Assembly: GCA_015499995.1 (NCBI GenBank)
Contig: JADNRV010000061.1
Span: forward strand, 62,001 to 126,000
Reading direction: 5' to 3'
DNA length: 64,000 nt
Origin: Flammula alnicola
Lineage: Eukaryota > Basidiomycota > Agaricomycetes > Agaricales > Strophariaceae
Numbering within the stretch: position 1 is the stretch's first letter; every line of letters starts with the position of its first letter. The notes under the pieces are model-generated. The model saw nothing but the letters and a program-made list of their open reading frames with translations, searched no databases and was not told the origin of the DNA. The translations under genes were made by a program, and so were the position numbers. Shown here piece after piece: positions 11,098 through 23,163 of this stretch.

Positions 11098-13845
11098 CTA
11101 CTCCCACACAAAGGATGCATCTTCGACCAACATGCCCTCTTCCATATCCTCGCTTCCTGCTTCTAAGCAAACATCGGCAATCGCGTCAGATCAGTAAGAT
11201 ATGACAACACACCTAACAAATCAAAATGGCTTGTATCGGCGGATAGTAAAATTTCCTTGAGTGTCATGCTCGGCGGGTCGTCGCCAAAGACGTCTTCCTC
11301 ATCCGTGAGCCCCTCGTCCTCAAGAATCTTCTCTCCTTCTTCATCTTCAGAGTCAATAGATTTGGAAACCTGTCGGTGCATGCTCCGCCTTGCAGGCCTG
11401 GGCGTAGCATCCACATTCCTGGCAGCCCATCCACCATCCGAGTCTTCCGAGGCTCCGATGCCCCCACCAAACTCATCCGAAGAAACAGACCATGTCGACG
11501 AAGCTAAACGAGGCATGCCCATGGGTGGATCCATATCCAACAGCAGAGCCAAAGCGGCTGACTCTCGCGGTTTCGGCGTCCCCTTCTTCGCCGTCGCAGG
11601 CGTACCGGCAGTCCATATCCTATTGACTTCTGTTCGCTTTGCCTCTGGGGGTCTTGTACGGCGAGGAATACTCATTTTCGGTATCTTCGTCGTCTGTTGG
11701 AAATCGTGGGTTTCGTCTACGAGCTGCATAAATGATAGATAAGAACCTTGCTTGGATTTTTGAGAGAGGCATACCCTGTCAACTTCGTTATTCAGCTCGC
11801 CGCTAAGACCCTGAACATCGACGGTCGCCTGTGCGTCTTCTGGCCATCGAGAACCGACCGACTTGCGCCTGATGCTGCGTGATGATTGCTAGGAGACATC
11901 GAAGGAGTGCTCGGTCCGTCCGTGTTGGTACCTGCAAGGAAGAGCTCGTAGTCGGTACAGATGTCGTCGCCGTCCTTGTTTGACTCCGACTCGAGCTCGT
12001 GGCTTTGTCTCGTCTGCGGAATTTTTGACTCATATCCCACTTTTCATGTTAGCTGGTTTAAGTCGCGAGGCGGCAGTCTTGGCGCAGATAAGTCCGGTAT
12101 TGAAGGGTAGGCAGGCAAAATCGACCCTCTGATATCCTCGATCTTCCTCTCGAGGGCTTCGTCGTCATCCACGCCGTCTGACTGCAGAATGTCAAACTCG
12201 AGCTCGAATCCTAACGAGGCCATGAGCTCTCTATCAGGTTCAGGGCTGAAATTAATGGTGCCGACTCGTTCGTTCGAGAGGTTCCAAAAGCCAAACCCGG
12301 ATGTGGTGGGACCTCCATGTGCCGTTCGCGTAGTGATTAGGGATTTGAATTTCTCGCTCATCTCGAGGCTTCTCTTCTCCACCCGGGCGAGGGCATCGGC
12401 TAATGTTTGGCGCATACGCTTCTCAGAGTCAAGATGTCCTGCAAGTATGATCTCAGCGTGTGATCGGGATGGAATGGGAGGTACAGAGTCGCCCCAGCTG
12501 GCGCTTTAGGCTTGATTTGAAAAACGGACGACGCAGGCGTTTAAGATGCGCAGGATGGTGGGCTGCTGCGATAGGTAACGGGGATGGAATCACCTGAGCT
12601 TCTGTGCTGTTTCTATTAGTCATTGGTCATACAAGAGGAAGGAACCAACCGAGGACGTATCCACTTGAACTTGGGCACGACTCAGCAGGATTTTCGAGTC
12701 GGATGTTGTCGATTTGAGCCCGGCTAACTCGACGAGGAAGAGGAGGGCTTTTTGCCGTCTTCGCCTACCCAAGGTCGTTGGAGGAGTTCCTGGAAGCCGG
12801 ATTCCGCAAGGGCCTGGAGACGGACAGTGGAAAGGGTGCTGTATTTCGAAGCAGTCACACTGCTTTGAGATTGAATGCGTTCCTGCGATTTCATTTCAAA
12901 ATTCGACATGCCACACAGTAGTAAAGAAACGTACGCGAAGTGCCTTCAAATCAAGCTCCGATCTCGTTAGGAGGGAAGCAGACTTCGTCCATGCATGTCG
13001 GGTTCTGGTATTGCGCAAGGGCAGTAGAGTATGCCAGCGGCTGTGAGCGAAGTAACGCCTGACAAATGTAATTAGCAGGCGATATACCCTGGTTATTCGT
13101 ATCCGAACCTACATACGCTCATCGTTTCAGGAGATAATAGACGTGAAGTCCTCATAAGGGCATGGGTGGACATAGATAACATCAATCGTTCGAACCTATG
13201 CGGAATCGTTGAATGAGTTCGGTATGGCACACATATTTTGGAAACTTACTTGTCCCCAGAACATTCTTCCATAGCGATTTTCTCACAACCACGTCTTTCC
13301 ACCACCATCCTACTGCACCGGAATCCAAATCCGCAAATGATGGTTTGGACGTGCCTTTCCATTTGTTGATGATCGAGAAGAAGCGGGGTAGATACTTTGG
13401 TGTCGAAGGCTCTCTATATATTTTGTCAAAGAGGTCCTGAATGCGAGCGATTCTGAGGGTTGACTGCATGGGTATGAGGCGAGAATCTAATTTCTGGCAT
13501 TAGCAAGAAATTTAACAGTGGCATTAGTCCAGAACTATGACTTCGATGGCTCTCAAGGCATCATCTAAATGTCGCCTTGAAAAGATCCTCCTCCATTCGA
13601 ACAAATATAATAACAGGGAGAGATATGCTTACGGTTTTTACACCTTTTCCTTCAATCTTCCCTACCAAAAAATACGCGATATCTTCCATTGTCTTTGCTC
13701 GTTCCCGCAGACCGCGTGTCCGTAGGTTGAAGATATTGTGGTCATATTCGGCACTATTCGCATGGGCATATTCCAATATATGGAGGTGAACGAGCAGAAG
13801 AAGGGAATTAGGGAGACATAGAGCGGTTATAGAGGGCGATGACAT
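11098..13845 (-). CDS. HAUS6: HAUS augmin-like complex subunit 6 homologue
   Basis: Augmin recruits gamma-tubulin to existing spindle microtubules. ATG 13845 begins MSSPSITALCLPNSLLLLVH, followed by YDHNIFNLRTRGLRERAKTM and FLVGKIEGKGVKT. Exon 2 gives ILASYPCSQPSESLAFRTSL, then WWWKDVVVRKSL, RFERLMLSMSTHALM, and a long coiled region (RMRQTLADALARVEKRSLEM). The acidic C-terminus (GEKILEDEGLTDEEDVFGDD, then LKEILLSADTSHFDLL) ends after a last intron with stop at 11098. The N-terminal blocks fit the HAUS6 N-terminal domain of Agaricomycetes. Single-base frame changes are needed near 13275 (loss), 13005 (one extra C) and 12755 (loss of G). The gene is probably intact in the organism and affected by consensus errors. 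Identity is fairly sure. Confidence 0.75.
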
Positions 13846-14679
13846 TCTCTTGAAGGCTTGCCGCTTAGCTCGCAATTAGCACGCACGTCGTGGCTTGGGC
13901 AATCAGCGCGGACGTTGAAATATTCTAACTCCGATAAGGCTGATCCCGAGATCCGAATATTCAGCCTGACTGCCATCAACCACATTCTTATACCAGTATA
14001 ACGTACTTCCACGCGCGTTTCTACATGGTCCGGTTGTCGACGCGTTGACAGTCCACAAAAGCTATCATTCCATTGTTCAAGGTTAAACCCGGTTTCATTC
14101 GTCAAGAAAATCCCACCCAATGTCGGCCCGAACTCTGGAACCGCGAAGGCAACTCGGAGGTTACATGATTTCTCAAATTTCCATCTTATGACGAATTTTG
14201 GTCGGCCTTAGCTCATTTGCCAGGGGTTTCAATCGTCGAGCTTCTTACATAAAGCACGGAACTAACTGGATCATGAGTCGTCGCTCTCACACGTTTCTTT
14301 TCTCGTCAGTTTTCAGCCTTGTTTTCTTACGTTTTTTGGGGTTGAAGTAGATCAGTCTATCCTCTTATGTAGTGGGCAGCGATCACTGATGACTATACTG
14401 TAGCGCATCAAGGCATGAAACTTTCTCGAACGGACTCAGCATGGCAAAACAGGCGCATCCCGAAGCCGGAACTAGGCTCGCCAAGAGGCCACCTGAGCAC
14501 TTTCGAAACGTTGTCTCAGGGTGGTTTCCACCACTCTGTCATAAGATCTGCTTGGGTCAGCATACCGTTTCCGATTCGATGTTCCGTCCTTGGTGCCGCA
14601 GGGCCATTCTGCATATAAAGGGTGGATTTGTATCTATGCATTCAAGGCATTCACCCATACCAGTTTCCTTCTTGCCGCA
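13846..14679. promoter_or_regulatory. Divergent intergenic region between HAUS6 and F-box/LRR gene
   Basis: This 834-base stretch separates two divergently transcribed genes and should contain both promoters. The minus frame 13827-14120 has no recognisable content and overlaps the HAUS6 start. No clear motif stands out. Confidence 0.4.
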
Positions 14680-16491
14680 ATGCTGGATTTGCTTTCTCTG
14701 CCTCCGGAAATTGTCGAGAAAATCACGGATCAGGTTCGTCCGTCATCCATAATCCTGTCGCGAACGCGAGTGCTTTCCTAATCCGCGTTGATGGATTACT
14801 TAGCTTGAAGGAATACACCAAAAGACTGTTCGCCTCGTATGCAAGCAACTCAACTCCGTCGTCGAGCACCAACTCTTCTCCAATATCGTTCTGAAATATA
14901 GCAACTACCAACCGGATTTGATCTGCGAGCAGTTGGAAGCACTCGCTTCGCGAAAAACGACGGCTAGGTTCCATGCTCGGTCACTGGAGATTCGAGGGTT
15001 CAGTGTAGACTCGCACTTGGGTGCCAAATCGCGGTCACGCTCAATTGAGCGCACCAGAGGCTCGCCGAGTCGCTCGCGCAGTAGGGGTCCTCTTGCGGAA
15101 AACCATCAAGCAAACAAGGGCCTCCTTGCACATCTTGCCCAAGCTATCTGCTCGCTTAGCAAAGTGCAGGAGGTATGGTGCGTCAGAGTGCCCTAAACAT
15201 CCAAGAATTTATGGGATTTGCTGACCCCGTTGAACGTTGTATATGCATAGGTGGCATCTCAGCGTAAATGATCCAGAATGGGCGAAGATCGTCGTCATGG
15301 ACTCTCTCGCATCCCTGCCTTCCCTCGAGGTGCTCCGAATTTCCCTCGGAGGCGCGCCAGCTTCGTCCTTGAAGCTCGAACTACTAACCAACCTACGCAA
15401 AATCACCATTGCGGGCTACTGCCCCGACTACCGAGCGGACATCGTGTCGGGCCTGGCTATTCTCATCTCCAACTCCCACAATTAACGTATCTGGACGTCG
15501 GCTTCAAGGGCCGCGCGAATAGTAGCGACTTGGCGACTCTCCACGACCTTTTCGGTGCCGTACCCCCGGAGATGCCCCTATCAGTATCTCATCTCGTCTT
15601 GCAAAGCTGGTGTGTCCGCCTGGATTCGGTGACCCTTACCCATCTGCGCGCGTTGGAATCCCTCTCGTTATACAATAACATCGACGTGCGCCAGAACCCT
15701 CCTTCGAACGTGGATGAGCTGGCCATGGAGGAACTCATGGCGCGCACGGAGGCATATTGCTCCTCGAACGACGACATCTGGGACGCGCTCCGGGAAGACC
15801 GCATCTGGCTCAAGGAGATCGCCACGGATGGGGTTAGTCACGCGTTGCTCGATTATCTCGCGTCGTATTCGGGCCTCCAGAAGCTCACGCTGAGTTCCTC
15901 CTCCACTCACGACGGGCTCGCATCCGACGTCCTCGCCCTAAAGTTCTACAAGGATGTGCTTCCTAAACACGCCGCCTCCCTCGTGGCTCTTGATGTGTGC
16001 CCAGAATACGAAGGCAAATGGTGCTTCGGACTCCACAATCGCACTAGCTTCCTGGATTGCACCAACCTCGAAACCCTCAAGGTCAATATCAAGTCGGACG
16101 AGATCAACCGTGCGAAGGAACAGGACGTAGTGGTGAGTCATCTTCTTCCCTTAATATACGCTATCAGTAGGCTCATAACATACTTGCGCTTCAGTGGACA
16201 TTACTCGAAATAGCCGATGAACTGCCGCGCCTCTCGCACCTTACGATATCCTCTGCGGACTCTGAGAGCAACCGCGGCGGACGCAGCGGGAACCCGACCA
16301 TTGGGCACATCTACCACGCCAATAAAGAGATTTCTCAGAGTGTCACGACGTTTGGGCCCTTGGATCCTTCTGTTATTGCGAAAGTCATCACAACGCCTGC
16401 TCGAGAGTACGTCGCGAGGTCCGACGAAAAGGCTGGGGCAGGCCTCTGGTACCGCTCTTCGATGAGCCAGGGTAGTCATCTCGAACTCTAG
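14680..16491 (+). CDS. F-box/LRR-type protein
   Basis: Exon 1 (14680-14733) codes MLDLLSLPPEIVEKITDQ, an F-box start. Exon 2 (14804-15177) reads LEGIHQKTVRLVCKQLNSVV and ends ... KVQEVW. Exon 3 (15251-16132) carries MDSLASLPSLEVLRISLGG, SHLVLQSW, THLRALESLSLYNNID, HALLDYLASYSGLQKLTLSS and WCFG..DCTNLETLKVNI, the leucine-rich part shared with the other two copies. Exon 4 (16195-16491) gives WTLLEIADELPRLSHLTIS and a tail of about 80 residues absent from the other copies. One T is missing near 15482 (HNLTYLDVGF would need TTT). This copy is otherwise complete, and its C-rich codon third positions differ from the AT-richer copies at 3.7 and 41.4 kb. Presumed ubiquitin-ligase adaptor; target unknown. 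Confidence 0.75.
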
Positions 16492-16644
16492 AGATTTAAA
16501 GGGTAGGTTTTCGTGGACTAATGACCGTTCCTTGTATGCTCGATACAGGAAAAGGTCAAAGTAATTATATACAAGCAAATTATCCCGTTTCAAAGCTTTT
16601 CATGCCATTGACCGACTAATAAAATTATTCACGGCCGATGAGGG

Positions 16645-17461
16645 CTACTGTATAAGCCCTATCACACCGAAGATGGCATATGTTAGACGAGGCATATCGT
16701 TCTATGGCGAAATGTTAACAGACAGAAAGACAAGATTACAGTCAATTGTAAGAAGCTAACTATGGAAACCGAAGCATATCCAACATAAGGAAGAAAGCTG
16801 CACAAGAACAAAATGACGAGGTTAAGTTCAATTTTCTAGGTAGACAGACCCCTCGTCGAGTACGACTCACCCTCGGACTTTTCCAATGACATGCTTTCGC
16901 TGGAGCCGTTCCAGCCTTGCATACAATACGACATTATCCATGCCGTTATTGTCGCCCTTCGTCAGAAGCAGTTGGTCTTGCACAGCAAAGTCAAGAGCTG
17001 TTTTTGGCGATGGTCGATAACGGGCATCTCGGAATGTCCATCTTGAAGGATCATTTTCTTCGTCGAGGTTGCGAGCCTCAATAACTCGATGAACGATGGA
17101 GTCTGAGCGGCAGGCACATCGATGATGTCTCCTATTCTGTATTGCCATACGATGGATGTGTCAAGAACAATAGATCTTCGCGTTTGAAAGCCGGTTCCAT
17201 GGATCCACTAGAGGCTATAACGTTGATCTCAAGACCAGGGCGATAGGAGACTCGGAGTTTGAAACAATACCCAGACGTTCATAGAGTATGAGAATGGATG
17301 TTATCGAATATCCGAAAGACAAAGCCTAGAGCAGAAGCTGAAAAAAATGCGAGTCAACGTTATAGAGCAATTTATGGCCTTTTTTTAAATAAAGACAGCC
17401 CACCTGGCATCTCCGTATGCCGCGTAGGTCATAGTAGCAAGGAAGGAGATGAGCATCTCAA
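16645..17461 (-). pseudogene. Sec11-like signal peptidase catalytic subunit, frame-broken copy
   Basis: Sec11 cuts signal peptides in the ER membrane. Pieces in order on the minus strand are a hydrophobic segment (SITSILILYERLGIVSNSES), PIALVL, VIASSGSMEPAFKREDLLFL with the nucleophile serine in SGSMEP, YRIGDII, SIVHRVIEARNL with the catalytic histidine, QDQLLLTKGDNNGMDNVVLY with the conserved aspartate, and RKHVIGKVRG. Two short introns lead to FLPYVGYAS and NDMPRLTYAIFGVIGLIQ, stop at 16645. All catalytic residues survive, but several single-base frame changes are needed between 17100 and 17230 and the start is not clear. About 20 extra residues sit between the histidine and aspartate blocks compared with ordinary Sec11. 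It could be a diverged second copy, a decaying copy, or a good gene with consensus errors. Confidence 0.7.
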
Positions 17462-17642
17462 AGCGAAATGCTGCTTGAAGATATTAAGACGAATATACAT
17501 ATATTGCCGCGGTGTCGGGTAAGGCAGTAAGAAGAAGGTCCTTCTGGCAGGAACACGTAGGGATGTAACGGCGCGTTGAGCTATGGTTACGCGACACGTT
17601 GATTCTGACTGAATTGAATTTGAACGCGCTGACCTATACAGT

Positions 17643-17648
17643 CACGTG
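17643..17648. promoter_or_regulatory. CACGTG E-box near the 5' end of the Sec11-like copy
   Basis: The palindrome CACGTG lies about 180 bases before the likely start of the Sec11-like copy and 130 bases past the APN2 stop. It is a typical bHLH (Cbf1-like) site; use is inferred only. Confidence 0.3.
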
Positions 17649-17778
17649 ATAAATACTGAAAGGTGTTAAGTCCATGGTTGACTACTTAAATAGCAAGGCA
17701 AGTCCTATGGACTCACAAGTTTATATACATCAGGAAGCGAAGGGGCGACAGAGATTTGGAGGATGATCGGAATGGGCC

Positions 17779-20050
17779 TCAAGCGGTTCCATTCTTCGAC
17801 ATCTCCTTTCTCGCATCACTCGACCACTTGAAGAATTGCACTTCCACTGAGGGTCAACGTGCTCTCTCAGCCTTTGAGATCGGCCTTTGTCATAGCCAGG
17901 ACCAACAGGCCTACGAAATTCGTAGTCAGCGCGAAGCTACATTGTGATCAGAAAGGTTAACATACCGAGAACAGATGAAGAACTTCTTCCCTTTATTCGG
18001 GCCGGGCTTGTTCACAGTATACTCTTTAGCCGGCTCACCATGGACGGAGCATTTCGGTACTTGCGTAGGTGCGAGAAGGGTGTTCCAAGCCTGCTTGCTC
18101 TCCTGGTCCTTTTCTGTCTGTCCAAGACCTGAAGAGCTTTGCGAACTTGAGGGCATGATGTTATCTTCAGATTGCGAGAGCTGAAGAGCGAGTCTATAGT
18201 CGGCGTCTTCGTCGACATCTGTCGTATCAGGCAATGCGGTATCTGCGTCGAGGGCGAAGGGAATCAGGTGATTTCACTTTTCCTTTAGATTTGGACGTAG
18301 AGGCACGAGTGGATGATTTCGAGTTGGAAGTTTGGGCTGGGCAAAGAAGCCGGCCAGTGTTGACTGCCCAGCCTTTTTCTCTTTCTTGTCCTTGCTCTTC
18401 CCGTTTCCTTCTGAGATTTGTCAGCTTCGGCTTCTTGGTCGACGAATCGGCGGAATCGGGGACAATTTTGCGCTTGGTACTCGAGACCGAAGGGGCTGAT
18501 GAGCAACGGAAGGCGTTTGTGGAGTCGATGACTCCGGAGGCTCCTGCTTGGCGAAAGGCAAGGAAGATTCAGTGAGGTCAATGATGGCAGGGGTGGATGA
18601 GGGGCCATTGTCGGAAGCCGCCTGACGAGAAGTGATTGGTGGGCTTTGAGACGAGACAGATTGCGAAGAGATTGATTGTCTAACAACGTTTCTCCGGACC
18701 TCTTCCCGAAAAATGTCGATAGAAGCGTCTGTTTGTACTCATCCCAGTATTGGCTGCCAGGCGAGGGGGTTCTGCCATGCAACCATCGGAAGGTTTGGCA
18801 CCCAACACATCAGACAATTTCACGATCGTTCCATCTTCGTTGGCGATCTCATCTCGCAAATCAACAAAAACAGGACAGTGGTCGCTGCCTTTGACTTGAG
18901 GTTGAATGTCAGCAGCCTTGACCCACGGTACGAGGCCAGGAGTGATGAGTATGAAATCAATTCTTGTCCCGTAGTTCGTTTCTCGTGCCGAAATCTTGGT
19001 GTTCCAGCCTATATTCCATACGAGGCAAAGTGGGAAGAGGCTCAACCATTAACCAAGAAATGGAATCACGTACATGTATACATCCCTTTTCGATCAGGCC
19101 AGAACTTCCTGACGATGTCAACCATGCACCCACCGGTGCCGTCTTGTGTTACCAGCCAATCCCTTATCCACCGCCGATAGTCCTTCCCCCAGAAACCTTC
19201 TTCTCCCTGAAGGCCTCGGCTAATCCACGCTCAACCATCAAGTGGCCTTCGCAATGATCTTGAATCGCAGCACAGGCATTGAGATCGCCAACGACCATAA
19301 CCTCTCTGCCTTCCTTGATCAGACCGTTGACTCGCGCCTCGAGGAGTCTATGGTAATCCATCTTGAATTGTCCGCGTTCTTCAGTTCCGGTACCGTCGTT
19401 GGGGCAATACACGCTTATAAGGACGAATAAACCCAAGTCAACAACCACGGCGCGTCCTTCGCTATCCAAGTCTTCGTAGTCGACTTCATCTTCGTCTTCT
19501 GGCACCTGTGGGTCGATGACGTCCGGTGGATATGACCCAATCTTCGAAATTCGCTCATCTGCGTTGAGCGGCGGTCGCGGTTGAATGAGCCCTGTCAGCC
19601 CCTCCTCTGCTTTGAGAGGTACGACAGCACTTCGACGTGTGTACACGGCGATACCAGAGTACCCAGTTTTCCGCGTCGGAAATGAAAAGAAGGAGTCGAA
19701 CGACGGAGGCAAGGCGACTTGTTTCGGTAGACCTTGTCTGGATGATTTCATTTCTGGATATCGAAAGATAAATTCCTTAACCAAAACATATCAAGGACAG
19801 GTATAAAAATACCTTGGAAACATATGACATCTGCATCCAAGTGATTCAGAATATCATCAAAAGTCTTAAGAGTGTTCCATCTGTTAGGAAAGTCATAAAT
19901 ATGACCCATCAAAAAAGTAGTAAAAATGCATAGACTGACGGGTGATACTGCGGAAGCGTGCGGACTCCATTCTGTAGGAAGTCGTGTTAATCGAGCTTTC
20001 CAGCAATACCATGCAATTAAACTCACTATATTCCAAGTGAGAACGCGCAT
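17779..20050 (-). CDS. APN2: Class II AP endonuclease with GRF zinc finger
   Basis: Repairs abasic sites and 3'-blocked ends. ATG 20050 gives MRVLTWNI, an intron, NGVRTLPQYHP, an intron, then DDILNHLDADVICFQ and EMKSSRQGLPKQVALP, the start of the exonuclease-III fold. Catalytic blocks follow: KTGYSGIAVYTRR, VVVGDLNACAAIQDHC, ETNYGTRIDFILITPGL and GSDHCPVFVDL. The linker has PCNA-binding-like QTLLSTFF and QSTLAGFF (about 18361-18338) and a possible SUMO-interacting IIDLTES. The C-terminal GRF finger reads PKCSVHGEPAKE ... KKFFICSRPVGPGYDKGRSQ and ends near 17779. At least five single-base losses in runs (for example near 19200, 18780, 18710 and 17830) interrupt the frame. The identity is very sure; the breaks look like consensus errors. 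Confidence 0.88.
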
Positions 20051-20367
20051 GGAATGCTCTCTAGATCTTCTGCCAGTCCAATTTCGAATTTGGTTTCCTG
20101 CCTTCGGGGTATATCGCAGCGAAAACGACACAAGAAAGCCTCTTTTTAGCGCCAAAAAGACTAGAAGAAAAGATGTTGCATTCTTCTCTAGGTATGTGTC
20201 CGACCTTGAAGGACAAATATTAGTCCAAGGTCAAGGTCCAAAGTAAGGAACAAACCACACGCCCTGGCACATGGCCGATTGCTTTCGTAATATTATTTGG
20301 CAACATAACCCATTCCTAACACCAAAGACCGTCTCAATAAATTTCGCCCTGACTGAGTACCGTAACA
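20051..20367. promoter_or_regulatory. Shared divergent promoter of APN2 and BUD20-like genes
   Basis: 317 bases separate the two start codons, which point away from each other. No motif could be assigned with confidence. Confidence 0.45.
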
Positions 20368-20938
20368 ATGGGTCGTCTACGTCGTTCTCGAGCCCATCAT
20401 GCAAGGAGAGACGTACAGCGAGCGGCCAGGACGAGGGTATGTCAAAAAATGTCTCTGCATCTCCACCGTTTCTGACCGAAATCTCCTGTTTCTCAGGTGA
20501 GGACTAGGGATTTAGATCAGATCCAACAAATAGACCTCGATCCAAAAGTGAGGGCGATGGTGGCCTCTGCGTTAACCTTGTGAACTGAATAAAACTCTAG
20601 AATCGGGCCGCTTTGGAATCGCAGCCCATTGACTTCGAAGTGCCTGGTCTCGCGCAACATTACTGCGTGGAATGTGCCAAGTGAGTTCCAGTGGTCCCTT
20701 CACCTTCTCCGCCTCGTTGCTAACCACACTTCCCTGCTTTTTCAGATATTACGAAACAGATGCTGCCCTACAATCTCACTGGAAAAGCAAGGTCCACAAG
20801 CGGCGCCTTAGACAGCTACGAGAACCTGCGTACACAATAGAGGAGTCTGAGCGTGCGGCTGGATTGGGAAGGGAGCCGAGACGACCGGTTGCAGCTGTTG
20901 CACCAGCAGAGTTTATGGTCGAGGCTATCGCTGTTTGA
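20368..20938 (+). CDS. BUD20: BUD20/ZNF593-like C2H2 zinc finger protein, pre-60S export factor
   Basis: Members of this family travel with pre-60S ribosomal particles from nucleus to cytoplasm. Four exons: 20368-20436 ([18 protein letters not shown]), 20497-20547 ([17 protein letters not shown]), 20601-20680 ([26 protein letters not shown]) and 20746-20938. The zinc finger is [27 protein letters not shown], pattern C-x2-C-x12-H-x5-H, split by the last intron. [19 protein letters not shown] after the finger is a family hallmark. The length (about 130 residues) fits, all splice sites are GT-AG and there is no frame break. Confidence 0.9.
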
Positions 20939-21167
20939 TATGTATAATTTCTGTATAAAATGCTTACTTTCACTTGGGCGCTCTCACGACTTAATAGATC
21001 ACGATTTCATTCCATCGAATTCTGGGACAGCAAGAAATACGCCGAAAAATCTTTACAGCAGTTATTTTGCAGATGTCACTTATCTACCTCAAGGATGTCG
21101 CCATGCTGCAGTCGCTGAACTGGGAGGAACGTTATGAAAAGCATTTTCATTCAATTACATTTTCTAT

Positions 21168-23163
21168 TCAATTCACCTCAACAGCCGCTGTCAAAACATC
21201 CAATGCGGCCAGCTGACCCCACGATGTGAAACTCGTAGGCGTTGGTCCCGACCAATTGGCAGAATAAGAACTTCCATTCGCAGCCAATTCCAACAGGGCG
21301 TTGTACTGATTCCAGCCGTACAAGAAACATGGTCAATGATAATTTGAATATGAACAGGGAATGGCGAACCTGGACATCGATATAGGCACGAATGAGCGTG
21401 CGTAGCTGGGCGTTCTCTGGGATCCTTCGGAATGCTTCGCGGAGTCCACGGATGAAAATGGCTAACAGATAATCGAATATTCAGTGTTTCTGCCAAATAC
21501 CAACGATAGGCAGAGAGAAATAGGACATACCCTTGAAGCCAATACCATCGTTATTTTGGGTATTATCGGAGCCTTCAGTGATAATCCCATTCGATCCTTG
21601 CCAGGACGTATTCTTGACAGCAGCTGCAATAATCGATAGCATCCTAGCAAATTCGAACAATCATCCTTTTCAGAACAGGCCCAAGAAACCAAGGGACGGA
21701 GGTTTACTTACAACGCATTCCATTGATTATCTGCAGTAACATCCGCAAGGACAGAAAGACCTTCGATAAACTTCCCACTATTATACGTGAAAAGCCACGA
21801 CGCCGGAGATCTAGTGCAGTCAGCGCCACTAACAGTGTCTAGGACTATATCGTTAGTGTTGAGGTTGTGAGCCCGAATCCAATTAGCACTGAGAATGCGG
21901 CATTCGTATATTTCGCGTCCTGCGTCTTTTCAGCTAGATAAGCTGATAATCTGGGTAAAAGTCAGGTGTCAAGTCCTTGAACATGGGTAGACAGCGCCGA
22001 CGTTATGAAGAGTCTGTGTGGGCCCTGTCAGCCGGATAATTAGGATTTGTAAGAGAGAGGACGTACCCAGTGGTTATTGAGTTAACGGATGTATCGTCCG
22101 GTGTTGGTCGCTGAAAATGAATCTTCAGCACTCCTACAAGAACATATCTATATCTATCAAACGCACCCAAAACACCCCACCCGCCATAGTGACTAAAACA
22201 GAAATCAAAAGAAGACGATCAGTCAACTGACATATATCAAGAATATGAGCAGATGAACCTCCATCGCACGTTCCCGCAAGAGGAAAATTCTTGAGGGGAT
22301 GCGTCCCAGCCTGAGCTTGAGCCTGTGTAATCTGGCTATGACGAAATAAAAGAGCGACCTTAAATTCAGAAGTAACCAGAAACTCACAATCGCGAGACAG
22401 AGTTCCACGTTGCGATCGAGTTGTTCAGGAGCTCGGTATCATTGTAAGCTTTGTTGGCATACATTGCCGCTGTAGCCCACCACCTGGAACCAAATTGCGA
22501 TATTGTGGGTCGGACATGCATTTATGTTCGGAGGGAGAATGTGCGTACAAGGCATCATCGTTGAACTGATAAATTCAAGTTTTCGCAAAGTCAGAGATTT
22601 GTAAACCTAAGAGACAAAAATAAAATACGTTACCCTATTGAATGGAGGACATCAGCGACTGTAAGACACAGGACATCAAGAAAGCCTCACCCGAATTGAT
22701 CATAGTTAAGATAAAGCCCGAAGACGAGGTTCAGATTTTTCACAACGGCGGCTTTATTCGTCCCTGTCCCTGTAAACTGGTCCTGGATCGCCATGGCCGA
22801 CCAGACATTGCCTGCCTGCCAATATCCTATACCTGAAGAAAAAGAAAAACGTAGTCGTTTACGATCCCAATAGAACGGCTATTAATGTGAGATCAGACTC
22901 ACCTGCGAACTGTCCAGTGGTTGGCTGGAGTTGAGGGATTATAGCGTTGATTGCATTCTGGGCAATACTAATACGCTGTGAAAGGGCTCGCGAGGTAGAG
23001 GGTTCCTTTTCATATCATAAATCAGATGGAGTCAATCGTGACGGTCGAGCGTCCCGTTGAAACAGTGTGCACTTACCCTCCAATTAGGATCAACGCTTAG
23101 ATTTTGAGCGTATGAAAATCCACATAATGCAAAGAGAGACGCGTGAATGATATAAAAGAACAT
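21168..23163 (-). CDS. Secreted glycoside hydrolase family 76 (alpha-1,6-mannanase type)
   Basis: ATG 23163 gives a signal peptide (MFFYIIHASLFALCGFSYAQ). Many small exons follow: ISIAQNAINAIIPQLQPTTG, GIGYWQAGNVWSAMAIQDQF, WWATAAMYANKAYNDTELLN, NNSIATWNSVS, ANWIRAHNLNTNDIVLDTVS, SWLFTYNSGKFIEGLSVLAD, MLSIIAAAVKNTSWQGSNGI and SGPTPTSFTSWGQLAALDVL, stop at 21168. YWQ(A/S)GN..SAMA, WWA.AA.YAN and W.FTYNSG are typical of fungal GH76 enzymes, which act on wall mannan or galactomannan. One frame change is needed near 21900. At least eight introns. There is no obvious anchor at the C-terminus, so it is probably soluble. Confidence 0.85.
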
